From NCBI GenBank assembly GCA_033032865.1, contig JAWHQI010000202.1, positions 1,488,001-1,552,000 of the forward strand: a stretch of 64,000 bases of DNA, written 5' to 3'. The DNA comes from Dactylorhiza incarnata (lineage: Eukaryota; Streptophyta; Magnoliopsida; Asparagales; Orchidaceae). This document shows positions 43,003 to 55,285 of the stretch, piece by piece (positions within the stretch are counted from its first letter, which is position 1; each line of letters begins with the position of its first letter). The position numbers were made by a program, and so were the translations under genes. Below the pieces are notes generated by a model. That model saw only the letters and a program-made list of their open reading frames with translations, was not told the origin of the DNA and did no database searches.

Positions 43003-46000
43003 CCCCATATTTGAAGAAGCCCGAACTTACAATTATAGTTAAGATTGGCAAATAAACATACCCAAGAATGATAAATATATAAAATTAGGGCAATTAACAC
43101 TTCCATAAAAATTGTCCAAAACATGATTATAAATCAGACACAAATGATAAACAATGAATAACATCGTATGTTTCTTCTACAACCAGGGTTTTCTTATTGA
43201 AAATCCTATGTGCCTTACTATGGCTACTATAGCCTACAAAAATACCTTCAAAACATTTTTCACAAAATTTAGTTTTGTAATACTTCCCATTATTAAGCAC
43301 GAAGCATTTACTGCCAAAGATCCTAAAATAAGATAAAGTTGGTTTCCTGCCTTTCAGAAGTTCATAAGGGGTCTTATGATGATTTTTGTTGATTAGTGCT
43401 CTGTTTTGCACGTGACAAGCAGTGTTGATACCTTCAGCCCAAATATATTCTGGTAGTGAAGAGTCACTCAACATTGTCCTGCAAGCCTCAATGAGTGTTC
43501 TATTTTTTCTCTCAGCGATTCCATTTTGTTGTGGAGTACGAGGAGATGTAAACTCATGAAAGATACCTAAGAATTCACAGAACTCTGTCATAGCTCCAGA
43601 TTTGAATTCTGTTCCGTGGTCACTTCTGATTTTGACTACAGAGCAGTTTAATTCATTCTGTATTTGCCTGACAAAATTAATGAAAGAATCAAACGTATCT
43701 GACTTGTGTTTTAGAAAGAATACCCAAGTAAAGCGTGAGTAGTCATCAACAATAACTAAAGTATAAGCTTTACCTCCTAAACATCTGATTGGCATGAGAC
43801 CAAATAGATCCATATGGAGCAGAGATAAGCATCTGGTAGAATCTTTGCCAATTATGCTCTTATAGGTAGCTCTAGTATGCTTGCCCATTTGGCATGCATG
43901 ACAAGGTCTCTTTTTAATGCACTTAACATCAGGCGCATCACGAACTAAATTGTGAGAAAATAACATATTCATAGTTTTGAAATTTATATGTGTTAGTCTC
44001 TTGTGCCACTGGTCACAAAGAGATGCACTATCTTTTGCTAAAAAAACACACTGGTGTAGAAGAGTCTAGACATAGAAAATTTAGACAGAAAATATTTCTA
44101 CTCCGAGTGCTTGTTAAAATCGTTTCTAACGTATCAGATGACTTTATCAAGCACTTGTCCTTTAGAATTCTACCATATAGCCTTTGTCACATAGTTGACT
44201 TATGCTAATGAGATTATGTTATAATCCTTTAACATAAGCCACGTCTGTGAAAGAGACTATAACATTAGTGATCATACCATAACCTTTAGTAATTCCTCGA
44301 TCAGATCCGCCAAAGATAACTTTTGAGCCATCTTTCACTAGGGTATAATCTTGTAGTAGGTTCCTTGTTCCGGTCATGTGCCGTGAACATCCACTGTCCA
44401 AGTATCATATAGGAGTTTTATTGGCCTTTGGACATACCTGCAGTCAATGATCAATTGCCCTTAGGAACCCAAACAGACTTGGGTCCATGGCTTCTCGTTA
44501 GATGACCACCAATAGGAATGTTAACCTTGCGAGGGGTCATTCTTGCATTGTTAACCCGTGGAGTCTTGAAATTTAATGGATTAAACCAACAATCTATGAC
44601 AAAGTGACCAACCTTGCCATAACACCAACAATCAAACCTGTTGTATCTTCTTTTGCCCTCCTGCTTGACTTTTTGAACGGGGGGTCTAACAGGAGTAACT
44701 TTTTTAGATGTAGAAGCCTCATTGTTGCAACAAACACATGGCTCCTTCTCATGAGATTTTGTCACAACAGTTCTGACTTTTGGTGCTTTCTTAGCTGCTG
44801 ATCCATGTACAAATGAACCATAGTCCTTAAGGACTATTTCTTCGTAAGGTGCCTTGAAAGCAGTTGTTCCGAGGCTTCAGGGAAGGCTCCATCCCTGGTT
44901 ACTCTTACTTGACTCAACAAGAGTTGGTCTCGTAAAGTGACTGTACATGGATTCAAAATAATATGTGTTTGTAGGAAACACTACCTTCTTGAATAAACGT
45001 TGATTTTGATCAGCCTTGTTCTTGCCCTTAACAACTCTTTTCTTGGCATCCTTTCTTGTCTCAGCCACATGACCAAGACCACTACCCTTCGCAGGAGCAG
45101 AAAATTTTTGATCATTGGAAGAATAGTTTTTGGATTTGAGAAGCTTTCTACTAGTTTCCTTTCCACCACTAGTTTCTCTTCAAGTTCATCAATAAATTTC
45201 TCCTTCAGGGTTAATAACTCAGTGGAGCTTTTTAATTCATTCTTCAAAAGTTGGACTTCATCTTTGAAAGGAGTCAATCTTTCGATTTCCTCTTTCAGTT
45301 CCGATTCCAACGTCTTGAGTGATTCAATCTGTTTTGACTGAAATCTGACAACCTTGCGACATTTGTCAAATCCCTCCAAAAGGGCTTTATACTGAGTCAT
45401 TAATTCTGAATCCTACTCTGAAGAATATCCTTCATTTGCATTGGATTCAGTTTCAGATGCTGAAAGAGGAGTATGAATGTTTACCCCCCCCCCCCCCCCT
45501 TATTTGGGGTGTTGTAGACGTCTTCATCTGATTGTGCCATTAGCCCGAAGTAAACTTCCTCATCCGAGCTTGACTCATCTGAGTCACTGTCGCTAAGAGT
45601 CTTTGGCTTCTTTGTGATGAAGCTCTTCTCTGTTTTCTTCTTACCCTTGAAGGACCGCTTTTCTTCTTTCTTTGATCCTTCTTTCTTCTTGTATGGGCAC
45701 TCCGCAATTACATGCCCTGGCTTATTGCAACAATAACAAATGATGTCAGATGAATTCTGTTTGTTCGGTGTAGAATGATACCTGCCACTTTTGTTATTTT
45801 TCTTGTAATGATCATCATCACGTCTGTGTCTTCGGTGATCAGAGGAAGAAGACTGATTCTTTCTTTGCCTTCTTTTATTTAGCAATCTTTTGAATTGCTT
45901 CGAGAGGAGAGAAAATTCTCCATTAGACATATCTGAGCTTGAAGGGCAAGCTTCAGATTCTTCATCTTCATCTGATGGTGGTCTCCTTATAGGTGATATT

Positions 46001-46740
46001 ACCTTACTTTTTCTCGAGCTCTCTGCCTTGAGAGCAACAGACTTCTCTTTTCCTGAAGTCCTGCTCCCTTCTTCTTCAGCTCTTCTGATGCTTAGCCTAA
46101 ACACATGTGATAAGAGCTTCCCAAACAATATCTACGGCTCCATGGTAGCCAGCTTTCCAAATTCTCTGATTGCGATTGCCTTGGTATTCCATTCTTTCGT
46201 CAGAGATCTCAAGAACTTATCAGTTAGCTCACCAACAGTAAATTCTCGGTCATAGTTTCTTAGACCGTTTACTATCTTGAAGAATTTTTCATAAGTGTCA
46301 GAAATGGATTCTCTCGGATCTTGCTTAAATGCTTCATATTCTTGATTCAGCAAAGATCTTCGGTCATCCCTCACTTCTTCCGTACCTTCCATCAGAACAA
46401 CTAGAGAATCCCACATCTCCTTGGCAGACTTGCAGTGAATAAGGTTTTGCAACATCGGATCGTCCACTGCACCGACAATGATGTTCTTTGCCTTCTTGTC
46501 CAAGGAGACGAGAGCAATCTCATCTTTGGTCAACTCCAACATCTTCTTGGCAATTTGAATGTTTGAGTTTATAGAAGAAGGTTTCATCGGAACATGGGGA
46601 CCTTTTTCAACAATCTGAAAGATTCTTGGATCCGCAGCTTCCATATAGAATCTTACTCTTTCTTTCCACATCGCAAAGTTCTCCTTGGTGCAGACGGGCA
46701 GCTTTACAGAGGAATCCTTGGTTCTTTCCATTCCAGACAT
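43003..46740 (-). pseudogene. Chimeric Sirevirus: gag, protease and integrase, but no reverse transcriptase
   Basis: Reading leftwards: gag from 46740 (FAMWKERVRFYMEAADP); knuckle CYCCNKPGHVIAEC near 45730; a second knuckle CWCYGKVGHFVIDC near 44620; protease DSGCSRHMTG at 44401; GAG-pre-integrase CHACQMGKHTRATY; and an integrase core with all three acidic residues (HMDLFG, SDHGTEF, NGIAERKNRT) ending at 43127. About 120 bp later comes the purine tract and LTR, so RT and RNase H (about 2 kb in the sister element) are deleted. A 16-bp C run (45484-45499) and a few stops break the gag part. Confidence 0.85.
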
Positions 46741-46803
46741 AATGGCTCTTGCAACTAGATTTAGAGATCTTATTCAAGGTGTTAACCTTTAGAGAACAAC
46801 CAA

Positions 46804-46816
46804 CCTCTGATACCAA
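46804..46816 (-). other. Primer-binding site of the chimeric Sirevirus
   Basis: TGGTATCAGAGG on the minus strand, complementary to the 3' end of initiator Met-tRNA, two bases from the LTR that begins at 46819. Confidence 0.8.
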
Positions 46817-46818
46817 TT

Positions 46819-48230
46819 GAAAGTATCTAGTCGCAACCTAAATCGCCTAGAGGGGGCTGAATAGGTGGATTATATGGCTTTAAGCGAAATTAAAAATTTA
46901 AACAACAAGCACACAGAAAAGCGAGCACATCACAATACAAGGATTTTATAGTGGTTCCCCGATGTGGGTAATCCACTTTCCCGCCTCGCCTATCTAGCAC
47001 TCCAAGGCTAGATTCAGCTACTTCACCAATCTCAGATTTTTCCAAATCTTACAACTCGGAGTCACAACTCGTACAACTCGGAGCGAACAACTCCTACACG
47101 AACTCGGAGAACAAATCTCTCCTACAACTCGATCCCTAAACAAGGATCTACAAAAATAACTCGGAAGCAAGCTTCCTACAAGAGTATGTAAAGGGGGGGG
47201 GGGGGGGGTTACAATACAAATGAGATTAACAAGCAATCTAACTTGAAATTCTAGGAAGAGTTCTTTTCTTCAGATCTGAAAGAGAAATATCTTGTTCCTT
47301 GAAAAATGTTCTTCAGTCGGTTGAGAATATAGGAAGAAGAAATCTGTAAACTTGAGAGCTAGATCTGAAACTTGAGAGTCGAAAGATTCAAGATGTTGAT
47401 TGAGAGAATCTGATTCAGTTGATCTTGTCGACTCTAACTTGAGAAGAAGAATCGCCAAATATTTCTTGTCGGCGGCAGAAAGTCATGCGAGAACGAGAGA
47501 GAGACGACCGACAGAAATTGCGAGATTTTGAAGTTCTGATTCACGATTAGCGATTGGGGTTTTTCGAAATAACCCTTAGGTACTTATAGGATTCTTCTCC
47601 ATCGGCTAGAAATGAGATTTGCGGGATAGGCACCACGTGTACTATACATGGCAGAAACCCTAAAGGAAAGCCGGCTACGATTTGAAATAGAAAACGCGAT
47701 GTGACAATTCATCGGATAAAGGAAATTACGCTACGAATTCATCTTCGACGAAAAGTTCTTCGACGAAAACTCCTTCGCCGAAAACTTCTTCGACGAAAAT
47801 TACTTAGAGACTTAAGGTTAGACGGGAAGAAATACAAATTAGATTTCACGAGTAGAATAACATTCCTCGACGAAAGATGTTTATCATTCGACGAAAATGA
47901 ATTGTTACTCGACGAAAACACTTAGGATAATTTTTCTTCCATAACTTATTAACATCAACACCTTCTTCTTAGCTTCTCCTTTGTGTTTGAATAAGAAGTA
48001 CACCCCAATAGAGAGATTTCACATGAGTCAACACTTTGGTCTACACAATGAGGAATTGCATTGCATAGGCCTGTGTTTTATGACTCATTGAAACCTGACA
48101 TTGGTTTGTACTTAGCCATTTAGAATCTGCAAACACATAACTAAAAAGCTATATCAAATACAATATCAATTCACCTTAGTTTAAGGGATACTTCTTCAAA
48201 TCAAGGTTATTGTGGCTACAATACCCAACA
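46819..48230 (-). repeat. 5' LTR of the chimeric Sirevirus
   Basis: On the minus strand TGTTGGGTATTGTAGCC...CTAGATACTTTCA, 1.41 kb. U3 has a short array of TTCGACGAAAA words (47735-47910). A 16-bp G run is at 47193-47208. The sequence right of it (AGTAT) does not match the flank at the other LTR, which supports a rearranged element. Confidence 0.75.
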
Positions 48231-48804
48231 AGTATTGGGATGTTAATCATAACCCAACATCTCTAATTTTTAAATCTCTCGGAAATAAAGAGCATTTTAT
48301 ATTCTCTTTGAAAAAAGAAAATATAAATTCTTTTGGGTTATGGATTAGTTATTTGCAATTTTAATTTATAAAATTTGAGGAGATTCGATTTGAAGGATTT
48401 TAAAATTAGACGGTAGTCGTCTCTATCGAGTGACTATCGTATTTTTCAATCCTCCAATCGAAATGAAATTTTATGAATTAGAACGTATCTTTTGTAATCG
48501 GATTCACAAGAACACCTAATAAAGTGCAATGTTTTTAATCTTGAATTTCTTCTCTTAAGTATTTTTCAGTTTGCAAACCATTAATTTTCTAAAAACGACA
48601 AATCCAATTTTCCGTCGATAAATTATTAGGAATCTTGCGTGAGTACTATTACTCGACAGGCCCCAGACATATACGACATTTTTCTATACTATATTTCGAT
48701 AGGTACACTTTCCTACTTCGGGATACTAGTTTGGTCAAATTATTTTAAAATGAAAAATCTCTATCACCTGTGTGTTAGCTTATATAATTTATAAGGATAT
48801 GTCC
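48231..48804 (-). other. Leader remnant of a Tekay-type gypsy element
   Basis: AT-rich noncoding DNA lies between the Sirevirus LTR and the next primer-binding site. Everything beyond it (gag-pol) is missing, replaced by the Sirevirus complex. Confidence 0.45.
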
Positions 48805-48816
48805 GCTCGGATACCA
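48805..48816 (-). other. Primer-binding site of the Tekay-type element
   Basis: TGGTATCCGAGC on the minus strand, one base different from the initiator Met-tRNA complement and two bases from the LTR end. Confidence 0.6.
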
Positions 48817-50989
48817 TTTGTAAGACTCGCCCTCCCAGAAATTGAGCATGGCCGAGGGGAGTCTTATGTCCACAACAGCCACCTTGGGGTAGTGTCAGCA
48901 CACGGGCTAGCATCCACTACAAGATGCCCATTCTGCCGACAATTTTCATTCATCACAAGCCAACCACATTTTGCATAAAAATTAATAAACATGAAGTCCA
49001 AAATCAATTAGCCATAAATGAATAGTCCACAAAGATAATAATACTATTTGATACATGTCCAAATATAAAATACATCATAAAATGTGTAAGCTCTCAAAAT
49101 CTCATATCTGTCGCAGGAGGAATTAAAGCGTGTTGCATCGTCATGTTAGACCCTATCTCTGTGTCATGGTGGTTTGGCTGCGCATGTTCCTAAAATGATG
49201 TAGTACGATGACCATTAGTCAAAAGACTAAGCAGTTTTGGCATCCACTCTCCCAACGACTCCTAGGCATCGGGCGAGAGGATGGAAACAAAAGCTACAAT
49301 ATAAGCAGTAGTGTATATACCAGCAGGTGACAAGTCGGAGTATAATATATGTTAGCAGTTGATATTCTATGAGCATGGTATAAAAAATTCTAAATATTGC
49401 ATCAATAATAAGAACAAGTAATAGCAGCATAAAAGAGCAGTATGTAAATGACTGAAAGTAACTTAACTTATAGAAATGCTCACACAAGTTTATAAGTTAA
49501 GGATCTTGTGCAAGATCACTAATGTAACTCATCATATAAAAGAGTCCAAACTAATTTATATGATGAGGATCTTGTTTGTGCGGTGTGGTGCAATGCAATG
49601 CAATGTATAATGAATGTTGACTCACCCACGGTTTACTCACGCATACGACTCTATGTCGACATGGACCTTTAGTTTGCACTTTTAGTGGGTAGTTAACCTC
49701 TCAGGCACCTCCCATTGTGGCTAGACGGTGGCAGTGGAACGGGCTTCTCCACTGCTAGGTGGGTATGCACACTACCAGACTTAGGCCTTATGTACACTTT
49801 GACGCTAAATCCAATGGAGAAACCGCGCACTCTTGCTCGGCTAAAACCAACAGAGTCTTAATAGCTAAAGGAAAGTTCAATGGGAAAACGTCACTAAAAC
49901 ACAAGCTAAGCTGACCCACAAGACCCCAACCCCACCAGCCTAGAGTTTATCGCTCAGCTTCCACCAGTGTGATGACCAGAAAAGCTCGTAGACCATCCAC
50001 AAGCAATCCTACACCCAGGAACACTATGCAACAATGTATACCAACACTCATAAACCCATGTGTAGTAAATGTGTCTCCAGCACCCAAGTACTATCAACCT
50101 AGTCTTTAATGTAATAATTATTCTACCAATAATAAACATGTGCTTACCAGCACCCAAGGACTAACAACCATGTCCTTACCAAGATATAATCATATCCTTT
50201 AAACTACATCAAGAACCCATTACCACTATTACCAAGTTGGCACCACCCTAAAACCCTAGGGTTTGACTCTAGTCTAGGGGTGTATAAAACATAAGTATAT
50301 CTACTCATGATCTTACGGATTACTTGTGGAACCCATACTACGTTTGAAGTTCGTTGATTAGGGTTTGCCCCATAAGCCTCGTCTCACCTTGTAGAAAGAG
50401 TTCACTAAGTTTAAATCACCAATTGTTCCTGCATGACTAGTAATGTCCTAAGAATACTTTCTTCTTCTTCATCCATTTACGACTCTCTACATGCATAACA
50501 ACTAAAGTTGTCATGATTATCTGTGTATAGTTTGATTATAATCCATGTTTGGCGAGATTCATTTGTTACTCCAATTTAACTCCAATATGATGTTTATAGT
50601 ATAGAATTTTCAATCAATGTCAAGTTGTTTTATCATGATATAAATAGAATGTATACATGGTGATATTTCAGCAAGTTAACATCTAAATATCTGAATTGAA
50701 ATGCACCAATTGATGTTCATCAGAATTCTTAAGCAATAAGTTAAAGTGGTTTCATGAATAAGGGCAAGATTGCAAGAATCATAAACCAAGTCAAATCATT
50801 TCCAAATACCTTACACTTTTTACTAGAGATCATTTTTAATATGCTTATGTCACTGCAAAAATTGGAGATTTTATTTCAGCCAAAAAGACATATTAATTTC
50901 ATTAATATACTTATGTGACAATTATTGAATTTAACTTAAAACTTATGAAAAATATGCTCCAAAAATTTGTACTTTAAAGTCATTTGGAT

Positions 50990-51690
50990 ATTAATCCAGA
51001 GGGGATTTCAAGTTCTAATTGTCTGCTATTAGCACCCCAAGCATGCATCCCCCTTTCTAGGTCAAACCATTTAGGGTGACAAATATTATCAATCTTGATT
51101 CCAAATGTCCCAATATTTTTGTCACAGACCAAATATTGTCTAAGGATGAATCTATAAAAATTTGGGCATTTTACGAGATGATTTAACCTAATTAATTTCA
51201 CTAATTTCATAGTGTGACACTTATTTAATAACGCTTTATACTAAGGAAATATTATAATCCAAGAAGTCCACAAAATTTTGGAATCATTCCTCAGGTGTTT
51301 GTGCTATCATGTATCAAATTTCATGGCATTTGGGTCACTATACAGAGAGAAACACCAATTCTAAATTTCTGTTATTTGCACCCCAAGCATGCATGACCCT
51401 TTTTCTAGGTCAAAACATTTAGGGTGACATATATTACCACTCTTGATTCCAAATGTCCCAATATTTTTATCACAGCCCAATTATTGTCTAATGATTAAGC
51501 TATAAAAATTTGGGCATTTTACAAGATGATTTAACCCAACTAATTTCACAAATTTCATTGTGTGACATTTATTTAATAACCCTTTATACTTAGGAAAATT
51601 ATACTCCAAAAATTCTACAAATTATTGGAGTTATTCCTGAGGTGATTGTACTATCATGTATCAAATTTCATGACATTTAAGCTAAGGAGT
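50990..51690. repeat. Tandem duplication of about 355 bp
   Basis: Two adjacent copies share CACCCCAAGCATGCAT, GATTCCAAATGTCCCAATA, AAAATTTGGGCATTTTAC and CTATCATGTATCAAATTTCAT. A weaker third piece may lie at 50870-50980. Confidence 0.85.
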
Positions 51691-53484
51691 ATATGGATAT
51701 TCAACATGCAAGTTTCCAATATTTTGTGTAACACAACCATAGCCTTATAGAGCACCTAGTAAACTTTTAAGCAAATAGTACTTAAATGACCTCCCAATAC
51801 CTTCCAATTTATACCGGTAGACATGCATGAGATAACATGCATGCCACTAAAATTTGAGTCACGGTGACCAAAATAAACATCATATATGTAACAATATATT
51901 AAAATTAAATTACTCACAAAACTATTGTCAAATCACTTCCAAAAATTATGAAGTTTGGTGGGGATGTTCACAACATCAAGAAGCATGCATGTACAAAATT
52001 GCATCTACATCAGAGTAATATTTTGAGAAAAATGCACAAAACATTGAGATCCCTAAGTTTGTGACACGTCATTTTCAAAATAAGGTCAATGAAGTTATAG
52101 TGAACCAAATATTTTGTAACACCCCATTCTGGAAAGGTCTTTCCAAGAGGTACAACTTTCATGTTGAGTGCAAGGTCCAAATCTGAGTGTATCATGCCTA
52201 AACATTATCTTTAACCTAGCTGAATAAATGTGACAGATTTAATACTTAGGCAATAATCGATTTTGGTCTGCATATAGCCGATCTGCATGAATCTGGAAGC
52301 AGATCTGACGATTCCTGGTCATATTCTTCCTCCAGCAGATGGTCCAGATTGAGCAGACCTAGAGCATAAAAACTCGCTCCCCCACGACCACCTGAGCTCC
52401 ACCATGGCCAACCACCACCACCTTCGACATGATGAGGGTTGTCGATGGATGTCCGACGACCTGGGGTGGGGGGGGGGGGGGATAGTGAATGGGAGCATTG
52501 GCATTTCTGACAATTTCTCCATGGATTTCTCTGAAATCAAGCTTAATTGAGCTCGATATCTCCTACTTTGAGCAAAGATGCTAGCACAAAGGGAGAAGAG
52601 TGGAAACACACCTGATTTAGGGAAGATGATCATGCGTTTCTTCTTGGAGGTATGGCGACGATTGTCTCTGGCGATCCTTCTCGAAACTGAGCTCCTGAGC
52701 CTAATTTCTTTGGGGGAACGTCTGGCTCGACTATTTGGGTGATGAGAAAGAGTGATAAAGGTTCAAATGAGGGAGGGGAGAGCTGAATGAGGATATCCCA
52801 TTAAGGGGGTTTCAACCACTTCTTTGGATGCTCCTCCTAGCTAGCTACCAAGTGGCTCCCTCTCTGATGGCAGTCGACTGAGAGTAATGGGGGAGTCTTC
52901 CCCATGCATTGGAAGTACAAACAAAGCTCTATGTGGCTTCCTTCATTTCTTTTGTCCCCACATGCATGATCAACATTTTCTCCATGCATATTGACCATGT
53001 TGACCCCATCAGCTGATGCGTCATACTGGAGTGGGCCCCTATCTTCTGAAATGGTCTTTGGAAATGGGTTGAGCCCGATTGAATTGGGTTTGGCTCTTGA
53101 ATTTCAATTTCGGATTTATTTAGCCAAAGTTGACTTTATGGCGGACATTGGTCAATCTGATGATATGGTATGCCCCACATGGTGGTCATGAGTTTCATGT
53201 CATCCTATAATGTTCATTAGACCATGGTGGGGCCAATTGGACCAACAGAGGGCCAATTAGGTCCAATTGGTGTCAAATGGGTTGAGGTTGACTAGAGTTG
53301 ACATTAGTCAAAATTAATAATGTGGCTAGTCCACTCATGTTGAACATGACCATATTGTCTCATCATGATATTTATTAAGTTATGGTGAGGTCAATTTGAC
53401 CATTTGATATTTAATTGTGGCTAATTAGGCAATGTTGTCCTAATTAGGCTAAGTTTGACTTAACCCCTTATGTTGACTGATTAA

Positions 53485-55285
53485 AGGCTTGTTTGGGAGG
53501 GTTTTTCAGAAAGGAGAAGGAGTGGTGGCAAAATGATGGTAGAAAAAGTTGCTTTTCGAAAATGTCTATTGCAAAAGGAGACCTGTTTGGATGAACTCCT
53601 TTTGCAGAGATTTTCAAAAATGAGAAGCACTTTATAAATTGTTTGACAAATCTCCGTTGCGGTAACTTTTTTATTAAGAATGCAAGTCCGGGCAGAAAAA
53701 TGCGCGCCTAGGGGAAAATGAGCGATCGAGCGAGAATTTTTTACCCGGACGTGCAATTTTCACCCGGGCGAGCATATTACAACCGAGCGCGCATATTTCG
53801 CTCGGGCAAGCATTTTTCTCCCGACGCACATTTTTCTCTGGGGTACGCATTTTTGTCCCGGGCACACATTTTGTCGGTGCTCTCATTTTTCGCCGGTGCG
53901 CGTATTTTTCGCTCGGGCGCGCATTTTTCGCCCGGGCGTGCATTTTTCACCCGAACCCCCCTATTCGACCGGGCTCGCAATTTTTCGCCCGAGCGTGCAT
54001 TTTTCGACCGGGCACGTATTTTTTCGTTCGGGCGCGCATTTTCGACCGGGCGCGAATTTTTCGCCCGGGTGCATTTTCACCCAAACACGCTTTTTTCGCC
54101 CGGGAGAAAAATGCGCGCCCGGGAGAAAAAAGGGCGCCCGTTCGAAAAAATTTGCGCCCGTGCGAAAAATGTGCGTCCGGTCAGAAAATGCTCGCCCGGG
54201 CGAAAAAATGCGAGCTAGGGCGAAAAATGGGCGTTCGGGCGAAAAATGTGCGTCCGGGCGAAAAATGCGCGCCCGAGCGAATTTGGGCACCCGGGCAAAA
54301 AATATGCGAGCCCGGGTGAAAATTGGGCGTTCAGGCGAAAACTACAATGAGCCCGGGCGAAAAATGTGCGTCCGGGCAAGAAATGCGCGCCGAGCGAAAA
54401 ATGCGCACCTGGGCTAAAAATTGCGAGCCTGGGCGAAAAATGGGCGTTCGGGTGAAAACTGCGCATCCGGGCAAAAAATGGGCGTCTGGGAGAAAAATGC
54501 GCGCCCGAGCGAAAAATACTCGTCCGGCCGAAAAATGAGCGCCCGGACGAAAAAATGGGTCATCGGTCGAAAATGCGCGTCCAGGCGAAAAATGCACGCT
54601 CGGACGAAAAATGAGCTCCCGGACGAAAAAAGCGCGCCCGAAAGAAAAATGCGCGCACCGGCGAAAAATGTGAGCACGGGCGAAAAATCGCACCTGGGGC
54701 AAAAAATGCGCGTTGGGAGAAAAATGAGTGCCTGCGTGAAAAAATGTGCGCCCGCGCGAAAAATTCTCGCCCCGGCGAAAAATGCACGACCGGCGAGAAA
54801 ATGCGAGTCCGGGCGAAAAATGAGCGTCGGGGCGAAAAATGAGCGCCCGGGCGAAAAATGTGCGCACGGGCGAAAAATGCGCGCCCGGGCGAAAAATGCG
54901 TGCCCGCGCAAAAAATGTGCGCTCGCGCAAAAAATGCGCGCCCGGGCGAAAAATGTGCTCGGGCAAAAAATGCGCGCCCGGGCGAAGAATGTGCGACCGG
55001 AAAAAAAATATGCGACCGAGCGAAAAAATTGCGTCCGGGCCTAAAATGCGCCTATCGGCGAAGAAATGCTCGCCCGGGCGAAAAATGCGCTGACCTTGTA
55101 TCGGGATGAGAAAATGCTTTTCGAAAAGAATGAAAAGTAGGGGCTGAGTGACTTTTAAAAAAGAGGGGAAAAAGGAGTTTCCCGTGGTAGCTTTTCCCAC
55201 AGGTAGACATTCCAAACAGTTTTGTAGGTGCGGTGGCGTTTTTCAGAAAACGAAAAGGAGCTAAAAAGCCTTCCCAAATGGGCCC
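53485..55285. mobile_element. PIF/Harbinger-like non-autonomous element filled with a minisatellite
   Basis: Inverted ends AGGCTTGTTTGGGAGGG and (reverse complement of the right end) GGGCCCATTTGGGAAGG match at 12 of 17 bases and are flanked by TAA at 53482-53484 and 55286-55288. TWA duplications and GGnnnTGTTTGG-type ends are the PIF/Harbinger (Tourist) signature. Subterminal parts are purine-rich and also mirrored (GCTTTTCGAAAA near both ends). The core is the minisatellite at 53690-55090. No transposase is present. Confidence 0.65.
53690..55090. repeat. Orientation-switching GC-rich minisatellite
   Basis: About 70 degenerate units near 19 bp of the type GAAAAATGCGCGCCCGGGC. They start in this orientation (to about 53735), turn to the complement (TTTTTCGCCCGGGCGCGCA) until about 54105, then turn back until 55090. 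Each unit contains CCCGGGC/GCCCGGGC palindromes and GCGC runs. Because unit lengths are often near multiples of three, long stop-free frames appear on both strands; these are repeat artefacts. Confidence 0.9.

Noticed and set aside
13100..47908. CRISPR array, because of regular short repeats
   Set aside because: Eukaryotic DNA; the repeat arrays have no regular unique spacers and no cas genes.
53690..55090. E2F-site array (TTTCGCCC-like words)
   Set aside because: The unit does not match the TTSSCGSS consensus in either orientation.
53718..55109. Long overlapping frames on both strands coding Arg/Lys/Ala- or Phe/Ala/Arg-rich repeats
   Set aside because: They follow entirely from the 19-bp minisatellite; both strands are equally open and no start context, domain or neighbour supports a gene.
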